A stretch of 29,904 nt of DNA from Planctomycetota bacterium (GCA_026418755.1 JAOAAR010000001.1:1-29904), one strand, 5' to 3'; positions 1 to 8,035 are shown, counted from the stretch's first letter. The notes: a model not told the origin generated them from the sequence alone. Program-made: numbers and translations.

Positions 1-386
1 GGGAGAAAGAGGAGGATGAGACGAGGTTTATAAAGCAAATTGTCGAGGCAAACACGAAGAAAAAGATATTAGAAGAGTTTGAACGGTGCAAGGGAGATTC
101 TGTTAAGAAATACGAGATTCTTCTTGATGCACTCAAGAATCTGCCAACCGAGTTAGTAAGAGACAGAGAATCTTTATGGAGCGCCGTTAGTGTTGTGCTA
201 AATAAGCACCAAAACAGGCGCCTGTTTGAATGGTTCGTTAATGAGCGCAAGTTGTCGTTAGATAGAGTAAAAAGTATGCTTAAGAGTCTTGAGGAAGAAT
301 TACGCAGATTCAAATCTCCCGTTGGAGTGGGGGGAAAGAAAGGGCTTTCCGAGAAACTCCTTTCGATTTTGGGGTTTGAAAAATGA
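1..386 (+). CDS. C-terminal part of an unrecognised, mostly helical protein (5' end outside window)
   Basis: A reading frame beginning at base 3 is open from the window edge and stops at the TGA of 384-386, giving about 127 residues of the C-terminus. The sequence is rich in Lys, Glu and Leu and looks helical, with no signal peptide, membrane segment or motif that I recognise. It ends in a Gly/Lys-rich linker and a short hydrophobic tail. Its TGA overlaps the ATG of mlaE by an ATGA junction, so it is very probably the preceding gene of the same operon and translationally coupled to it. A role in the Mla lipid-transport system is possible from position alone, but the sequence does not show one. 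Confidence 0.6.
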   Translation, partial: EKEEDETRFIKQIVEANTKKKILEEFERCKGDSVKKYEILLDALKNLPTELVRDRESLWSAVSVVLNKHQNRRLFEWFVNERKLSLDRVKSMLKSLEEELRRFKSPVGVGGKKGLSEKLLSILGFEK

Positions 387-1165
387 AGAGAGTGATAGAG
401 AAGTCAGGTGGTTTTGTTCTCTCCGCATTGAAAAGCGGAGGCTACGGGGTTCTTTTAGTGGTAGAGTCTCTTCTATGGCTGCGGGCTGCTTTTTCGAAGA
501 GAAGAGAGGTGTTAGCGCAGTTGTATGTCTGTGCAGTGCAAAGTCTACCTGTGACGATGCTGGTTGGTGCTTTTGTTGGAATGGTGCTAGCGCTTCAGAC
601 AGGACTCTCTTTGAGGCAATACGGACTACAGAATCTTATTTCGCAGGTTGCAGGCGCCTCGATGACGAGAGAGATGGGTCACTTGATGACGGCGATAATA
701 CTTGCAGGCAGAGTAGGCAGCGCTATGGCGGCAGAACTCGGCTCTATGAGAGTCTCGGAGGAGATTGAAGCGCTTGAGGTGATGTCAATCAGTCCTATAA
801 AATTTCTGGTCATGCCGCGCATTTTAGCGCTCACTCTTGCCGCCCCGATTCTTACAGTCTACGCCAACCTCATCGGAATCATCGGCGCCGCCGTGGTCGG
901 AAACCTCCAGATAGGAGTAGGTTTCTATGTCTTCTTCCGCGATTGCTTCAATTTTGTCACATTCAAAGACTTATACACCGGTCTTGCCAAGTCGGTCGTT
1001 TTTGGTACAACAATAGCCGCAGTCTCCTGCTCGGAAGGGATGCGCTGCACAGGTGGAACGATGGGAGTTGGCGTCGCCACTCGCCACGCTGTCGTCGTCT
1101 CTCTCCTTATGATACTTCTCTTCAACTACATAATGACCAGTCTGATAGTAAGGTTCATTTATTGA
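383..1165 (+). CDS. mlaE: MlaE-type ABC transporter permease (lipid transport)
   Basis: A 260-residue integral inner-membrane protein of the MlaE family (PF02405), the permease of MCE-type phospholipid transporters. The hallmark segment at about residues 118-150 is present: ELGSMRVSEEIEALEV followed by SPIKFLVMPRILA, matching the family consensus of an ELGTM-R-V-EQIDAL stretch and a P-hhhLVVPR-hhA stretch. Several hydrophobic segments lie on either side and the length is normal for the family. It starts at an ATG inside the ATGA overlap with the upstream gene, and the ATPase gene follows after a 9-base gap. In E. coli the partner set is MlaF, MlaD, MlaB and MlaC. Here only E, F and D are next to each other, as in the simpler arrangement found outside Proteobacteria. 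Confidence 0.93.
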   Translation: MKRVIEKSGGFVLSALKSGGYGVLLVVESLLWLRAAFSKRREVLAQLYVCAVQSLPVTMLVGAFVGMVLALQTGLSLRQYGLQNLISQVAGASMTREMGHLMTAIILAGRVGSAMAAELGSMRVSEEIEALEVMSISPIKFLVMPRILALTLAAPILTVYANLIGIIGAAVVGNLQIGVGFYVFFRDCFNFVTFKDLYTGLAKSVVFGTTIAAVSCSEGMRCTGGTMGVGVATRHAVVVSLLMILLFNYIMTSLIVRFIY

Positions 1166-1174
1166 GGTGTATTG

Positions 1175-1927
1175 ATGATAGAACTGATTGATGTTCATAA
1201 GACGCTCGGCGGAAAAAAGGTCCTCGTAGGAATGAACCTCTCGATAAAGCGTGGAGAGACATACACTGTCATAGGGAGAAGCGGAATCGGAAAAAGTGTC
1301 ACTCTCAAGCACATCGTCGGCGTAATGAAGCCTGATAAAGGGAGAGTAATTGTTGATGGGGTCGAAGTTCAGAACCTGAACAGACGGCAGTTAGAGCGGT
1401 TCCGTGTGAAGTTTGGCTATCTTTTTCAGTCGTCGGCGCTTCTCAATTCGCTGAATGTGTTCGAGAATGTCGCCCTCCCACTAAGGGAGCACACGAGGAT
1501 GAGTGAAGAGGAGATACAAGAGCGCGTGGTTCAAAAACTTTCGCTGGTAGGGCTTAAAGGAACAGAGAAGATGATGCCATCGGATTTATCGGGCGGTATG
1601 CGCAAAAGGGTTGCACTTGCAAGAGCAATCGTTATGGAGCCAGAGGTCATCCTTTACGATGAACCGACAACAGGTCTTGACCCCATCACAGCCGATGCGA
1701 TAAACGGCTTGATAAGAGACATGCAACAAAGGCTTAAGGTGACAAGCGTAGTCGTAACCCACGATATGAAAAGCGCCTATAAAATTTCCGATAGAATTGG
1801 GCTGCTTCACGAGGGGCGAATCATTCAGGAAGGAACGCCCGATAACATAAAAGATTCTAACGACCCTCGAGTAAAGCAGTTTATAAACGGAGAGGCGATA
1901 GGACCTCTCACAACGAGTAGGGACTAA
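1175..1927 (+). CDS. mlaF: MlaF-type ABC transporter ATP-binding protein
   Basis: A cytoplasmic ABC ATPase of about 250 residues that would power the MlaE permease. The Walker A is GRSGIGKS (residues 34-41), the Q-loop lies in YLFQSSAL, the signature is LSGGM (138-142), and Walker B is VILYDEP (158-164) with the catalytic Glu. The switch His is in VVVTHDMKS. The FQSSAL...S-NV-ENV-LPL-EH and LSGGM-KR patterns are typical of MlaF rather than of generic ABC importers. A TTG lies one codon upstream (1172), but the ATG at 1175 sits 5 bases after a GAGGTG ribosome site and is preferred. The gene lies between mlaE and mlaD in one operon. Confidence 0.93.
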   Translation: MIELIDVHKTLGGKKVLVGMNLSIKRGETYTVIGRSGIGKSVTLKHIVGVMKPDKGRVIVDGVEVQNLNRRQLERFRVKFGYLFQSSALLNSLNVFENVALPLREHTRMSEEEIQERVVQKLSLVGLKGTEKMMPSDLSGGMRKRVALARAIVMEPEVILYDEPTTGLDPITADAINGLIRDMQQRLKVTSVVVTHDMKSAYKISDRIGLLHEGRIIQEGTPDNIKDSNDPRVKQFINGEAIGPLTTSRD

Positions 1928-1958
1928 AAACAAGAGGTAAAGAGGTAAGGAGAAGAAT

Positions 1959-3695
1959 ATGACTACGGAGTTAAAGGTCGGATTCCTGTTTTTCGTAGGG
2001 CTTGCGGCTCTTTTTGTCTTCACTCTTGCAATCTCAGATGTGCCTTTCCTGAAGAAAGGATACGAGTTCGAAATAGTGTTTCCGGACGCCGCCGGCATCG
2101 AGAAAGGTGACAAAGTCCTCCTTTCAGGTGTCACAGTCGGAGACATTTCTGACCTCTCCTTCACGGAGGACGGAGAAGTTCTCATGACCTGCCACATATC
2201 CAACGAGCAGACAAGAATTCCTGCCGATTCTCGGTTTATGATAAAACCCTTTTCCCTCCTCGGAGGTCTCTCCGTCTACATCTTCCCAGGCAAGTCCCCT
2301 CAAACGGTAAAAGAGGTAAGAAGAGTGAGAGGAGAACCTCCACCTGACTTGGTAACTTCTCTGTCGAAAGCAGGGGATACACTTTCCGACAGTTTCGCAT
2401 CCCTGGAGAAGAAGTTGAGCGATGTGCTGGCGGAAGTGAAGAAAGCGGTAGGCATGTTCACGGAGAACGACGGCACCGTTCAGAGACTTCTGAAGGAGAG
2501 GAAACTCTATGATGATATTGCACAGGTAGCGGAAGATTTGAAGAGATTGAGTGGAGATGTAAGAGAAGGGAAAGGAACGATAGGGAAACTGTTTGCAGAT
2601 GATTCCCTTTACAACGACTTAAAAGGAGCGGTAACGGAGATAAAGACAACTGTCAAAGAGGCAAGTGATGTTTTAGGGAAAGCAAAGGAGAGCATAGAGC
2701 AGGGGAAAGGATTGTTAGGAAAGATTTTTACGGACGAAGAAGTGTATGAGAATCTGAAGAAAGCCTCCCGCGATATAGAGGCGCTCACATCGAAGTTGCG
2801 AACATCGACGGAAACAGATAGTCTGCTCAATCAGTTACTCAAGCCGGGCGGCGGCAGAATCTTTGACGACCTTTCCGGTGCTTTTGCGGATGTGAAAGAC
2901 TTATTTTCGCAGATAAAGGAAGGAAAAGGGCTTCTTCATACATTGCTCTATGACGAAAATGTTTCAAAAGATGTAAAGGAGGCGGTCGCATCTGTGAAGA
3001 ATGTGGTGAAGAGACTGGACGAGTCAAAAGAAGGCTCCCTCTGGAAACTGATAACTGAGCCAGAACTTTATGAGAAGGCGAAGAAAACTTTAGATGATGC
3101 ATCTGAAGCGCTTGCACCGATTGCACGCCTTACTGTCTTCGTCGGACTTGAATCCTCATATTACGATTACCAGAAGGAGACAGCATCAAGCATATATTTG
3201 AAGATATTCCCTCGCAGGAACAGGTATTTTCATCTGGGTGTGACTTTCTTCTATTTTGACGAGACAAGCCCTGTCGGATTCGATTTGATGGAGCAGGAGG
3301 CAGGCTCGTATGTGAACAAGGTGACCTTTCTAATGGCGCAGATTTTCCGCTTTAACGACAAGGACAAAGAGCCCAAAAATGACTGGGCGGTAGTGTTTCG
3401 CGCAGGTTTGCTAGAAGGCACTGGCGGAGGCGGCATTGATTTCGAATTTTTTGAAAGGAGACTGCTTTTTACTCTTGAAGGACGCGCAGCACACACCGAC
3501 CCAAACAGATTCTACGAACCTGTCGAGCCCTTCCTTCTGCGCTTCAGAGCATCATACCTTATCTGGGGCTTTTTAAGAGTTTATGTTGGTGTGAACAACA
3601 TCTTGGACAAAACAGAGTTGTCTGTTGGAATATCAGTTGAATGGGAAGACAAAGACATAAAGTCCATAGTCGGAATCGCAGGGGCGATGCAATAA
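1959..3695 (+). CDS. mlaD: MlaD-like MCE protein with long helical stalk and C-terminal barrel-like domain
   Basis: A 578-residue membrane-anchored MCE protein, far longer than E. coli MlaD (about 180 residues). Residues 8-24 form the N-terminal transmembrane helix. The MCE domain spans about 34-112 (DAAGIEKGDKVLLSGVTVG, then IPADSRFMIKP and LLGGLSVYI). Residues 130-385 are helical and carry five degenerate copies of a motif like EGKG-L-LL-DE-LY-LK-A (about 169, 203, 247, 320 and 357). Residues 388-578 alternate hydrophobic and aromatic positions like beta strands and resemble an outer-membrane barrel or beta-rich end domain. An AAGGAG site lies 6 bases before the ATG. From memory, MCE proteins with a C-terminal barrel spanning the envelope are known from Veillonella. 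I infer a similar lipid bridge here; the barrel is a reading of the sequence, not proven. Confidence 0.85.
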   Translation: MTTELKVGFLFFVGLAALFVFTLAISDVPFLKKGYEFEIVFPDAAGIEKGDKVLLSGVTVGDISDLSFTEDGEVLMTCHISNEQTRIPADSRFMIKPFSLLGGLSVYIFPGKSPQTVKEVRRVRGEPPPDLVTSLSKAGDTLSDSFASLEKKLSDVLAEVKKAVGMFTENDGTVQRLLKERKLYDDIAQVAEDLKRLSGDVREGKGTIGKLFADDSLYNDLKGAVTEIKTTVKEASDVLGKAKESIEQGKGLLGKIFTDEEVYENLKKASRDIEALTSKLRTSTETDSLLNQLLKPGGGRIFDDLSGAFADVKDLFSQIKEGKGLLHTLLYDENVSKDVKEAVASVKNVVKRLDESKEGSLWKLITEPELYEKAKKTLDDASEALAPIARLTVFVGLESSYYDYQKETASSIYLKIFPRRNRYFHLGVTFFYFDETSPVGFDLMEQEAGSYVNKVTFLMAQIFRFNDKDKEPKNDWAVVFRAGLLEGTGGGGIDFEFFERRLLFTLEGRAAHTDPNRFYEPVEPFLLRFRASYLIWGFLRVYVGVNNILDKTELSVGISVEWEDKDIKSIVGIAGAMQ

Positions 3696-4627
3696 AAATC
3701 TGCATAGTCGGACCGGGAGCGATAGGAAGGCTGTTTGCTTCCCTGTTCTCCAAAAGCGGAGCAGATGTGGTTCTTGCCGACCATCGTCCTGAAAGAGCAG
3801 AAAGTCTTACCAGAAATGGTTTGATTCTTCGCGGCTTACAAGAGATTAAGACTCAGGTTCCAGTCACCATGGCTCCTTCCGATTTTGCGCCTTTTGACCT
3901 CGTGTTCATCTGCGTGAAATCCTATTCGACAAAAGAGGTGGCAAAACAGATAGTATCTTGGGCATCCAATTCCACACTTGTAACTCTACAAAATGGTATG
4001 GGCAACATAGAAGCACTTCTTGAGTATTTCCCTCCTGAGCAAATTATAGGAGGAGTAACCGGCTGCGGCGCCAACATCCCCCCCGACTCCCCTGAAACTG
4101 TAATCTTCGCCGGCTGCGGAGAGACCGTCATCGGACAAGTCGGAACAAAAAGTCTAAACGGCAGAAACAAAGAACTCGAAAGAGTGGAATCCCTTTTTCG
4201 CAAGGCAGGGCTGCCTGTGAGAAAGACTGAGAATCTGCAAAGCGAATTGTGGGGGAAACTGTTAATTAATGCAGCAATCAACCCTCTCTGCGCACTCCTC
4301 CGGATTCGCAACGGCTTCTTACCAAAGATTCCTTCTCTTTGGGAACTTGCCCGCCTGGTATTGAAAGAAGCCATAAGCGTAGCGAATGCTGAAGGAGTAG
4401 TCCTTCCTTACCCTGACGCCGCAGAGAAGGTGAAAGCGGTCTGCGAAGCAACCGCACAGAACCGCTGCTCAACACTGCAGGATGTAGAAAAAGGAAAGCG
4501 CACAGAAATAGACTCAATCAACGGCTATATCTGTCGAATCGGAGAAAAACACGGAATTCCCACTCCATACAACCTCACTTTGAATCTACTGCTCGGCTCC
4601 CAAACAGCCAATGCTCCCGGATACTGA
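3641..4627 (+). CDS. panE: 2-dehydropantoate 2-reductase (ketopantoate reductase)
   Basis: An NADPH-dependent enzyme that reduces ketopantoate to pantoate in pantothenate/CoA synthesis. The Rossmann motif GPGAIG is at residues 24-29. The family blocks LVFICVKSYST, TLVTLQNGMGN, ELWGKLLINAAINP (with the catalytic Lys) and TEIDSINGYI (with the catalytic Glu) occur in order, and the length is about normal (around 300). The start is uncertain. The ATG at 3641 gives an 18-residue extension lying inside the mlaD 3' end and has no clear ribosome site. The conserved part begins at an ATA (3692) that overlaps the mlaD TAA and follows an AGGGG site. The gene is co-directional with mla and probably in the same operon; coaD elsewhere in the window acts later in the same pathway. 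Confidence 0.9.
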   Translation: MGRQRHKVHSRNRRGDAIKICIVGPGAIGRLFASLFSKSGADVVLADHRPERAESLTRNGLILRGLQEIKTQVPVTMAPSDFAPFDLVFICVKSYSTKEVAKQIVSWASNSTLVTLQNGMGNIEALLEYFPPEQIIGGVTGCGANIPPDSPETVIFAGCGETVIGQVGTKSLNGRNKELERVESLFRKAGLPVRKTENLQSELWGKLLINAAINPLCALLRIRNGFLPKIPSLWELARLVLKEAISVANAEGVVLPYPDAAEKVKAVCEATAQNRCSTLQDVEKGKRTEIDSINGYICRIGEKHGIPTPYNLTLNLLLGSQTANAPGY

Positions 4628-4666
4628 TAACACTGGTGTATAAAAAAAATAGTAGGAGGTGATAAG

Positions 4667-5277
4667 ATGTGGAGAAAAGTAGCACTATGGGTAGTGATTT
4701 CTCTCCTTACTGCCAACTGGATGGTTGCCCAAGAGGAGAAAAAAAAGAGCGCCATGTGAGAGAAACTCTACTGACGCAGGTTGCCGCAGGCTGGATACCA
4801 CGATCCTTCGTGGTTGCTCCCGACCTAAGACATGTAGCATATGTAGTAAGAGCAACAGACGGAAAACTGTATGTGGTCGTGGATGGAAAGGAAGGGAAAA
4901 GATACGATGACCTTGCTTTTCTCACTTTCAGCCCTGATGGCAAACGGTTCGCATATGCCGCGAAAGAGGGGGATAAATGGCTCGTCGTAATTGATGGCAA
5001 AGAAGAGAAAAAATACAACGGCATCGGAGAGGGAACCATCGCTTTCAGCCCCAATAGCGACACAGTTGCTTACGCAGCCATAACAGACACAGGATGGACA
5101 ATGGTCGTCAACGGAAATGAAGGAGAAAAATACGATGTCATCGTCACCATCGGACCCAAAAAGATAGTCTTCGACCCCACAGAGAACTTAAGCCATCTCT
5201 CCGGAACAGGTTGCAGTTTTCGTTATCTCGCCGCAAAAGGGAGCAGCGTTTACCTCGTAGAGGAGAGATTAAAATAG
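4667..5277 (+). CDS. Secreted PD40/WD40-like repeat protein, signal peptide and body in different frames (frameshifted gene)
   Basis: An ATG at 4667, 6 bases after AGGAGGTG, opens a 30-codon frame encoding a typical signal peptide (positive start, hydrophobic core, a VAQ end) and stopping at 4757-4759. The mature domain, with three to four repeats of the form FSPDGKRFAYAA...VVIDGKE-KKYNGI, lies in the -1 frame and runs to 5277. The two frames meet at an A8 run (4739-4746) followed by G. A -1 slip there would give a protein of about 203 residues with an intact signal peptide. Without the slip, the body would need the GTG at 4669 and would have no export signal. The body resembles the PD40 beta-propeller blades common in planctomycete-like genomes; its function is unknown. 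Possible explanations are a sequencing error, a recent mutation or programmed slippage. Confidence 0.7.
4739..4747 (+). other. A8-G slippery run, candidate -1 frameshift or transcriptional slippage site
   Basis: Eight A residues followed by G contain the heptamer A-AAA-AAG in the zero frame of the ATG at 4667. This is the same heptamer used for -1 frameshifting in dnaX. The upstream frame encodes the signal peptide and the -1 frame encodes the PD40 body. I see no obvious strong Shine-Dalgarno-like stimulator or stable stem within the next 20 bases, so transcriptional slippage or a homopolymer sequencing error are equally possible. Confidence 0.45.
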
Positions 5278-5920
5278 AGATAGAGACAAAAAAACTGCAA
5301 AAAAGAAAGAGAACAGGAAGCAAATTGCACGAAACTGTAAAGTCTACTCCTTCCTCTTATCTCTGTAACTCTGAAGCCCTAAAATAGTTGGGAGAGACGA
5401 CAGTCGCTGTTCTCTTTCCACAATTTCCTTTGGTGTTACAGCCATTTCTCTTTAACATACAGCGAAGATTTGATTCTTTTGCCCTACTTGACTGAAATGA
5501 TAAGAAAGGTAAGAAGTTTTGATGAAGGATTTTTCCAACGGCTTTATTCAAGAGATTTCCGCGCTATTCTGTTTAAATAAACCACCCCCCGCCCAAAAAC
5601 TCCTCTCCTGTTTGAGGAGGAAAAAGCCATCCGAAACGCCAAGAGCAGCGCCATTTTTTGAGAAAAGAAGCGAAAAAGACTTGAAATTCTGATTCTATGT
5701 GTTAAATAAGTATTAGTCGTAGTGAGGCGATAAAGCCATCGAAGAAGACCGTAATGAGGACGGCGAAGTCCCCTTAGAAGATAAGAGAATCTTGCTTAAT
5801 CCTTATTCTATCTGCGAGATGTATCGTGTTGTTTTATTAACCATCTCGCCCATCATTGTATTTCTTCGAGTCCCATTCCGCCGCTTTCTTAAACAAGAAT
5901 TCCTGTAGGGAGGATATATT
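5278..5920. other. 643-base gene-free interval
   Basis: No credible coding region on either strand: the only open frames are short, lack ribosome sites and have atypical composition. The interval contains a C-run near 5583-5590 and a 6-bp stem CTCCTC/GAGGAG at 5600-5619. It also contains the degenerate tandem repeat at 5719-5781 and, right before 5921, the ribosome site of the next gene. A TTGAAA at 5681 with an A/T-rich stretch 16-17 bases downstream (5702-5708) is a weak promoter candidate for the downstream gene. Nothing else is recognisable. Confidence 0.6.
5719..5781. repeat. Two imperfect tandem copies of a ~31-base GAGG-CGAAG-type repeat
   Basis: Unit 1 starts GTAGTGAGGCGATAAAGCC and ends GAAGAAGA (5719-5748). 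Unit 2 starts GTAATGAGGACGGCGAAGTC and ends AGAAGA (5751-5781). The period is about 32 bases with several mismatches. The GTAATGAGG...CGAAG character resembles small dispersed intergenic repeats seen in many bacterial genomes, but this window holds no third copy that I could find. Confidence 0.4.
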
Positions 5921-7933
5921 ATGAAGGAGGAGATGGCGAAAAGCAGCAAACCGTCGAAACGGAGCAAATCGATTCTTACTGTAACGAAATCGTTCGGACC
6001 CGTGCCGAACTTGGAAGAGTATGTGAAACCTGACTGGTGGCGCTATATTTTCGATGCGACTTATCTTAAGACTGACGGTGATGTGGTTGACGACGCAAAC
6101 ATAACAAAAAAAGAGGTAGACACATTCTCTGCAATCCTTAAGATGGATACCTCCGACAAGATTCTGGACCTCTGTTGTGGACAGGGAAGGCATTCGTTAG
6201 AACTCGCAAGACGGGGCTTTCAGAATGTAGAGGGGCTTGACCGCTCACACTATCTTATTCAGAAAGCGAAGGCTCAAGCAAAAAAAGAGAACTTGAATGT
6301 GAAGTTTAGGGAAGGCGACGCCCGCAAACTTCCGTATCCGCCCGACTCTTTCGATGTAGTCCTGATTCTGGGAAACAGTTTTGGCTATTTCGACACCGTC
6401 AGAGACGATTTGAGAGTCTTGAAGGAAGTCAAAAGAGTCTTAAAACCTTGGGGGAAACTTCTTATTGACGCCGCGGACGGAGAATACCTGAGGCAGAATT
6501 ATAAACCCCGCTCGTGGGAATGGATTGATAAAAAACATTTTGTATGCAGAGAGCGTTCCCTCTCTTTCGACAGGCAGTGTCTTATATCAAGAGAGGTTGT
6601 CGTTCAGGTAGAAAAAGGAGTGATTGTTGACCAGTTCTATTCCGAGAGGCTCTATACGAGAGAAACCCTTATGGAACTGTTGAAGACGGTAGGCTTCGAC
6701 GACATCGTTTCCCACAGTGTCATTTCTCCTGACTCGCAGCGCAATCAAGACCTCGGAATGATGGAACAGCGGGTCATAATGACGGCTGTAGCTAGAAAAG
6801 AATGGACGCCTGTAAAAAAGAAGGAAGACATAAAAGAGGTTGTCGTTCTGTTAGGAGACCCTTCAAAACCTGACCCCCTCAAACCTATGGGCGTATTCGA
6901 CGACGATGACTTCTACACCATAGACCAGTTGAAAGGAGCTTTAAGAGAATTAAAGGGTTACAACTTCACCTATCTGAACAACCACAGCACAATGCTGCAA
7001 GACCTCATGAAACTGAAAGGCAAGATTGACTACGCCTTTAATCTTTGTGACGAAGGATATGACAACAATCCCCGACAGGAACTTCATATCCCCTCAATCC
7101 TTGAAATGTTGGGAATCAATTACACAGGAGCAGGGCCTCAATGTCTCGCCTTCTGCTACGACAAGTCGCTGGTAAGAGGCATCGCTAAAGAGATGGGGAT
7201 TCCTGTAGCAGATGGTTTCTTCATCAAGCCTGAAGACACAACTTTTGAACTACCATTTGGGTTTCCTGTCATCGCAAAACCGAACTACGGAGACTCGAGT
7301 TTTGGAATCACCCAGCGATGTGTCGCAAATAGTGTGGAAGAACTCACCCTCGCCATTGCAGAGATAAGGGGAAAGTTCGGATACGAGAAACCTATTCTGG
7401 TTGAGGAGTTTTTGGTCGGGAAGGACATGAGCCTCGGAATAATCGGTAACCCGCCAGAATCTTACACCCTGCTGCCCATAATAGAAGAAGATTATTCCTG
7501 CCTCCCCGAAGGTTTGCCTCACATCTGCGGTTACGAAGCAAAATGGCTGCCAGACTCCCCTTACTGGAACATCGTCTCTAAACCTGCTGAACTGCCTGAA
7601 AGTACCAAAAGATTCATTGAAGAGTGCAGTTTAAAACTGTTTGAAAGGCTTGGAGCCAGAGACTACTGCCGCTTCGACTGGAGACTCGACGGTGAAGGGG
7701 TTCCGCATCTCCTCGAAGTGAATCCAAATCCAGGCTGGTGCTGGGACGGACACCTGGCGAAGATGGCAAAAGCGGCAGGAATGGAATACCACGAGATGTT
7801 AGAGGCTATTCTGAAAGCAGCAGAACAGCGATTCGCTCTTCTTCAGGAGAGTGGAAAAGAAAACGGAAAAGGAAACGGAAAAGAAGAAGAAACTTCACAC
7901 AAGATACCCACAGCCATACGCAGCGAAACATAA
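5921..7933 (+). CDS. Fusion of a class I SAM methyltransferase and a D-Ala-D-Ala-ligase-like ATP-grasp enzyme
   Basis: A 670-residue two-domain protein. Residues about 55-290 form a class I methyltransferase: motif I ILDLCCGQGRHSLELA (81-96), the acidic residue after motif I in EGLDRS, DARKLPYPPDSFDVVL (133-148), and a VLKPWGKLLIDAAD strand. Residues about 305-640 form an ATP-grasp domain of the Ddl type: NLCDEGYDNNPRQELHIP, a LGINYTGAGP block, DKSLVRGIAKEMGIPVADG, FPVIAKPNYGDSSFGI, VEEFLVGKDMSLGI, and the metal ligands in FDWRLDG and LLEVNPNPG. It ends in a Gly/Lys/Glu/Asn low-complexity tail from a 12-bp repeat. A good GGGAGG site precedes the ATG by 7-8 bases. It stands alone, so the amino-acid or peptide substrate is unknown. 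The ATP-grasp half differs enough from housekeeping Ddl that a role outside peptidoglycan is likely, by inference. Confidence 0.88.
   Translation: MKEEMAKSSKPSKRSKSILTVTKSFGPVPNLEEYVKPDWWRYIFDATYLKTDGDVVDDANITKKEVDTFSAILKMDTSDKILDLCCGQGRHSLELARRGFQNVEGLDRSHYLIQKAKAQAKKENLNVKFREGDARKLPYPPDSFDVVLILGNSFGYFDTVRDDLRVLKEVKRVLKPWGKLLIDAADGEYLRQNYKPRSWEWIDKKHFVCRERSLSFDRQCLISREVVVQVEKGVIVDQFYSERLYTRETLMELLKTVGFDDIVSHSVISPDSQRNQDLGMMEQRVIMTAVARKEWTPVKKKEDIKEVVVLLGDPSKPDPLKPMGVFDDDDFYTIDQLKGALRELKGYNFTYLNNHSTMLQDLMKLKGKIDYAFNLCDEGYDNNPRQELHIPSILEMLGINYTGAGPQCLAFCYDKSLVRGIAKEMGIPVADGFFIKPEDTTFELPFGFPVIAKPNYGDSSFGITQRCVANSVEELTLAIAEIRGKFGYEKPILVEEFLVGKDMSLGIIGNPPESYTLLPIIEEDYSCLPEGLPHICGYEAKWLPDSPYWNIVSKPAELPESTKRFIEECSLKLFERLGARDYCRFDWRLDGEGVPHLLEVNPNPGWCWDGHLAKMAKAAGMEYHEMLEAILKAAEQRFALLQESGKENGKGNGKEEETSHKIPTAIRSET
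7853..7888 (+). repeat. Three 12-bp tandem repeats in the 3' end of the fusion gene
   Basis: Three in-frame copies of GGAAAAGAAAAC or a close variant encode GKEN, GKGN and GKEE near the protein C-terminus. The length is a multiple of three, so copy-number change would lengthen or shorten a disordered tail without breaking the frame. Confidence 0.8.
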
Positions 7934-8006
7934 ACGCTCCTACCTTTATAGAAAGCGCCGACATTCTGTCATCCCTGTTCAACTGTTTAATAGTGTCCCA
8001 TTCGCT

Positions 8007-8035
8007 TTGACAAAAATCTCTTTTTGTGGTATAAT
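8007..8035 (+). promoter_or_regulatory. Near-perfect sigma-70 promoter with extended -10
   Basis: TTGACA at 8007-8012 and TATAAT at 8030-8035 match both consensus hexamers exactly with the ideal 17-base spacer. A TG lies one base before the -10 (8027-8028), an extended -10. Transcription would start near 8042 and give a leader of roughly 23 bases before the ATG at 8065. This is the best promoter in the window and marks a new transcription unit. Confidence 0.85.

Noticed and set aside
289..768. A 159-codon plus-strand frame inside mlaE
   Set aside because: It overlaps mlaE in another frame, has Cys/Arg-rich shadow composition and no ribosome site.
1172..1174. TTG as the start of mlaF
   Set aside because: The ATG at 1175 is one codon later and ideally spaced from GAGGTG.
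5357..5551. Possible minus-strand small gene in the gene-free interval
   Set aside because: No ribosome site, no recognisable motif and atypical composition.
5600..5619. CTCCTC/GAGGAG stem as a terminator
   Set aside because: It has a T tract only on the minus strand and no minus-strand gene ends there.
5719..5781. CRISPR array
   Set aside because: Only two imperfect, directly adjacent units without spacers and no cas genes.
5921..7933. Reading the ATP-grasp half as the housekeeping peptidoglycan Ddl
   Set aside because: It is fused to a methyltransferase, stands outside any mur cluster and has divergent N-terminal motifs.
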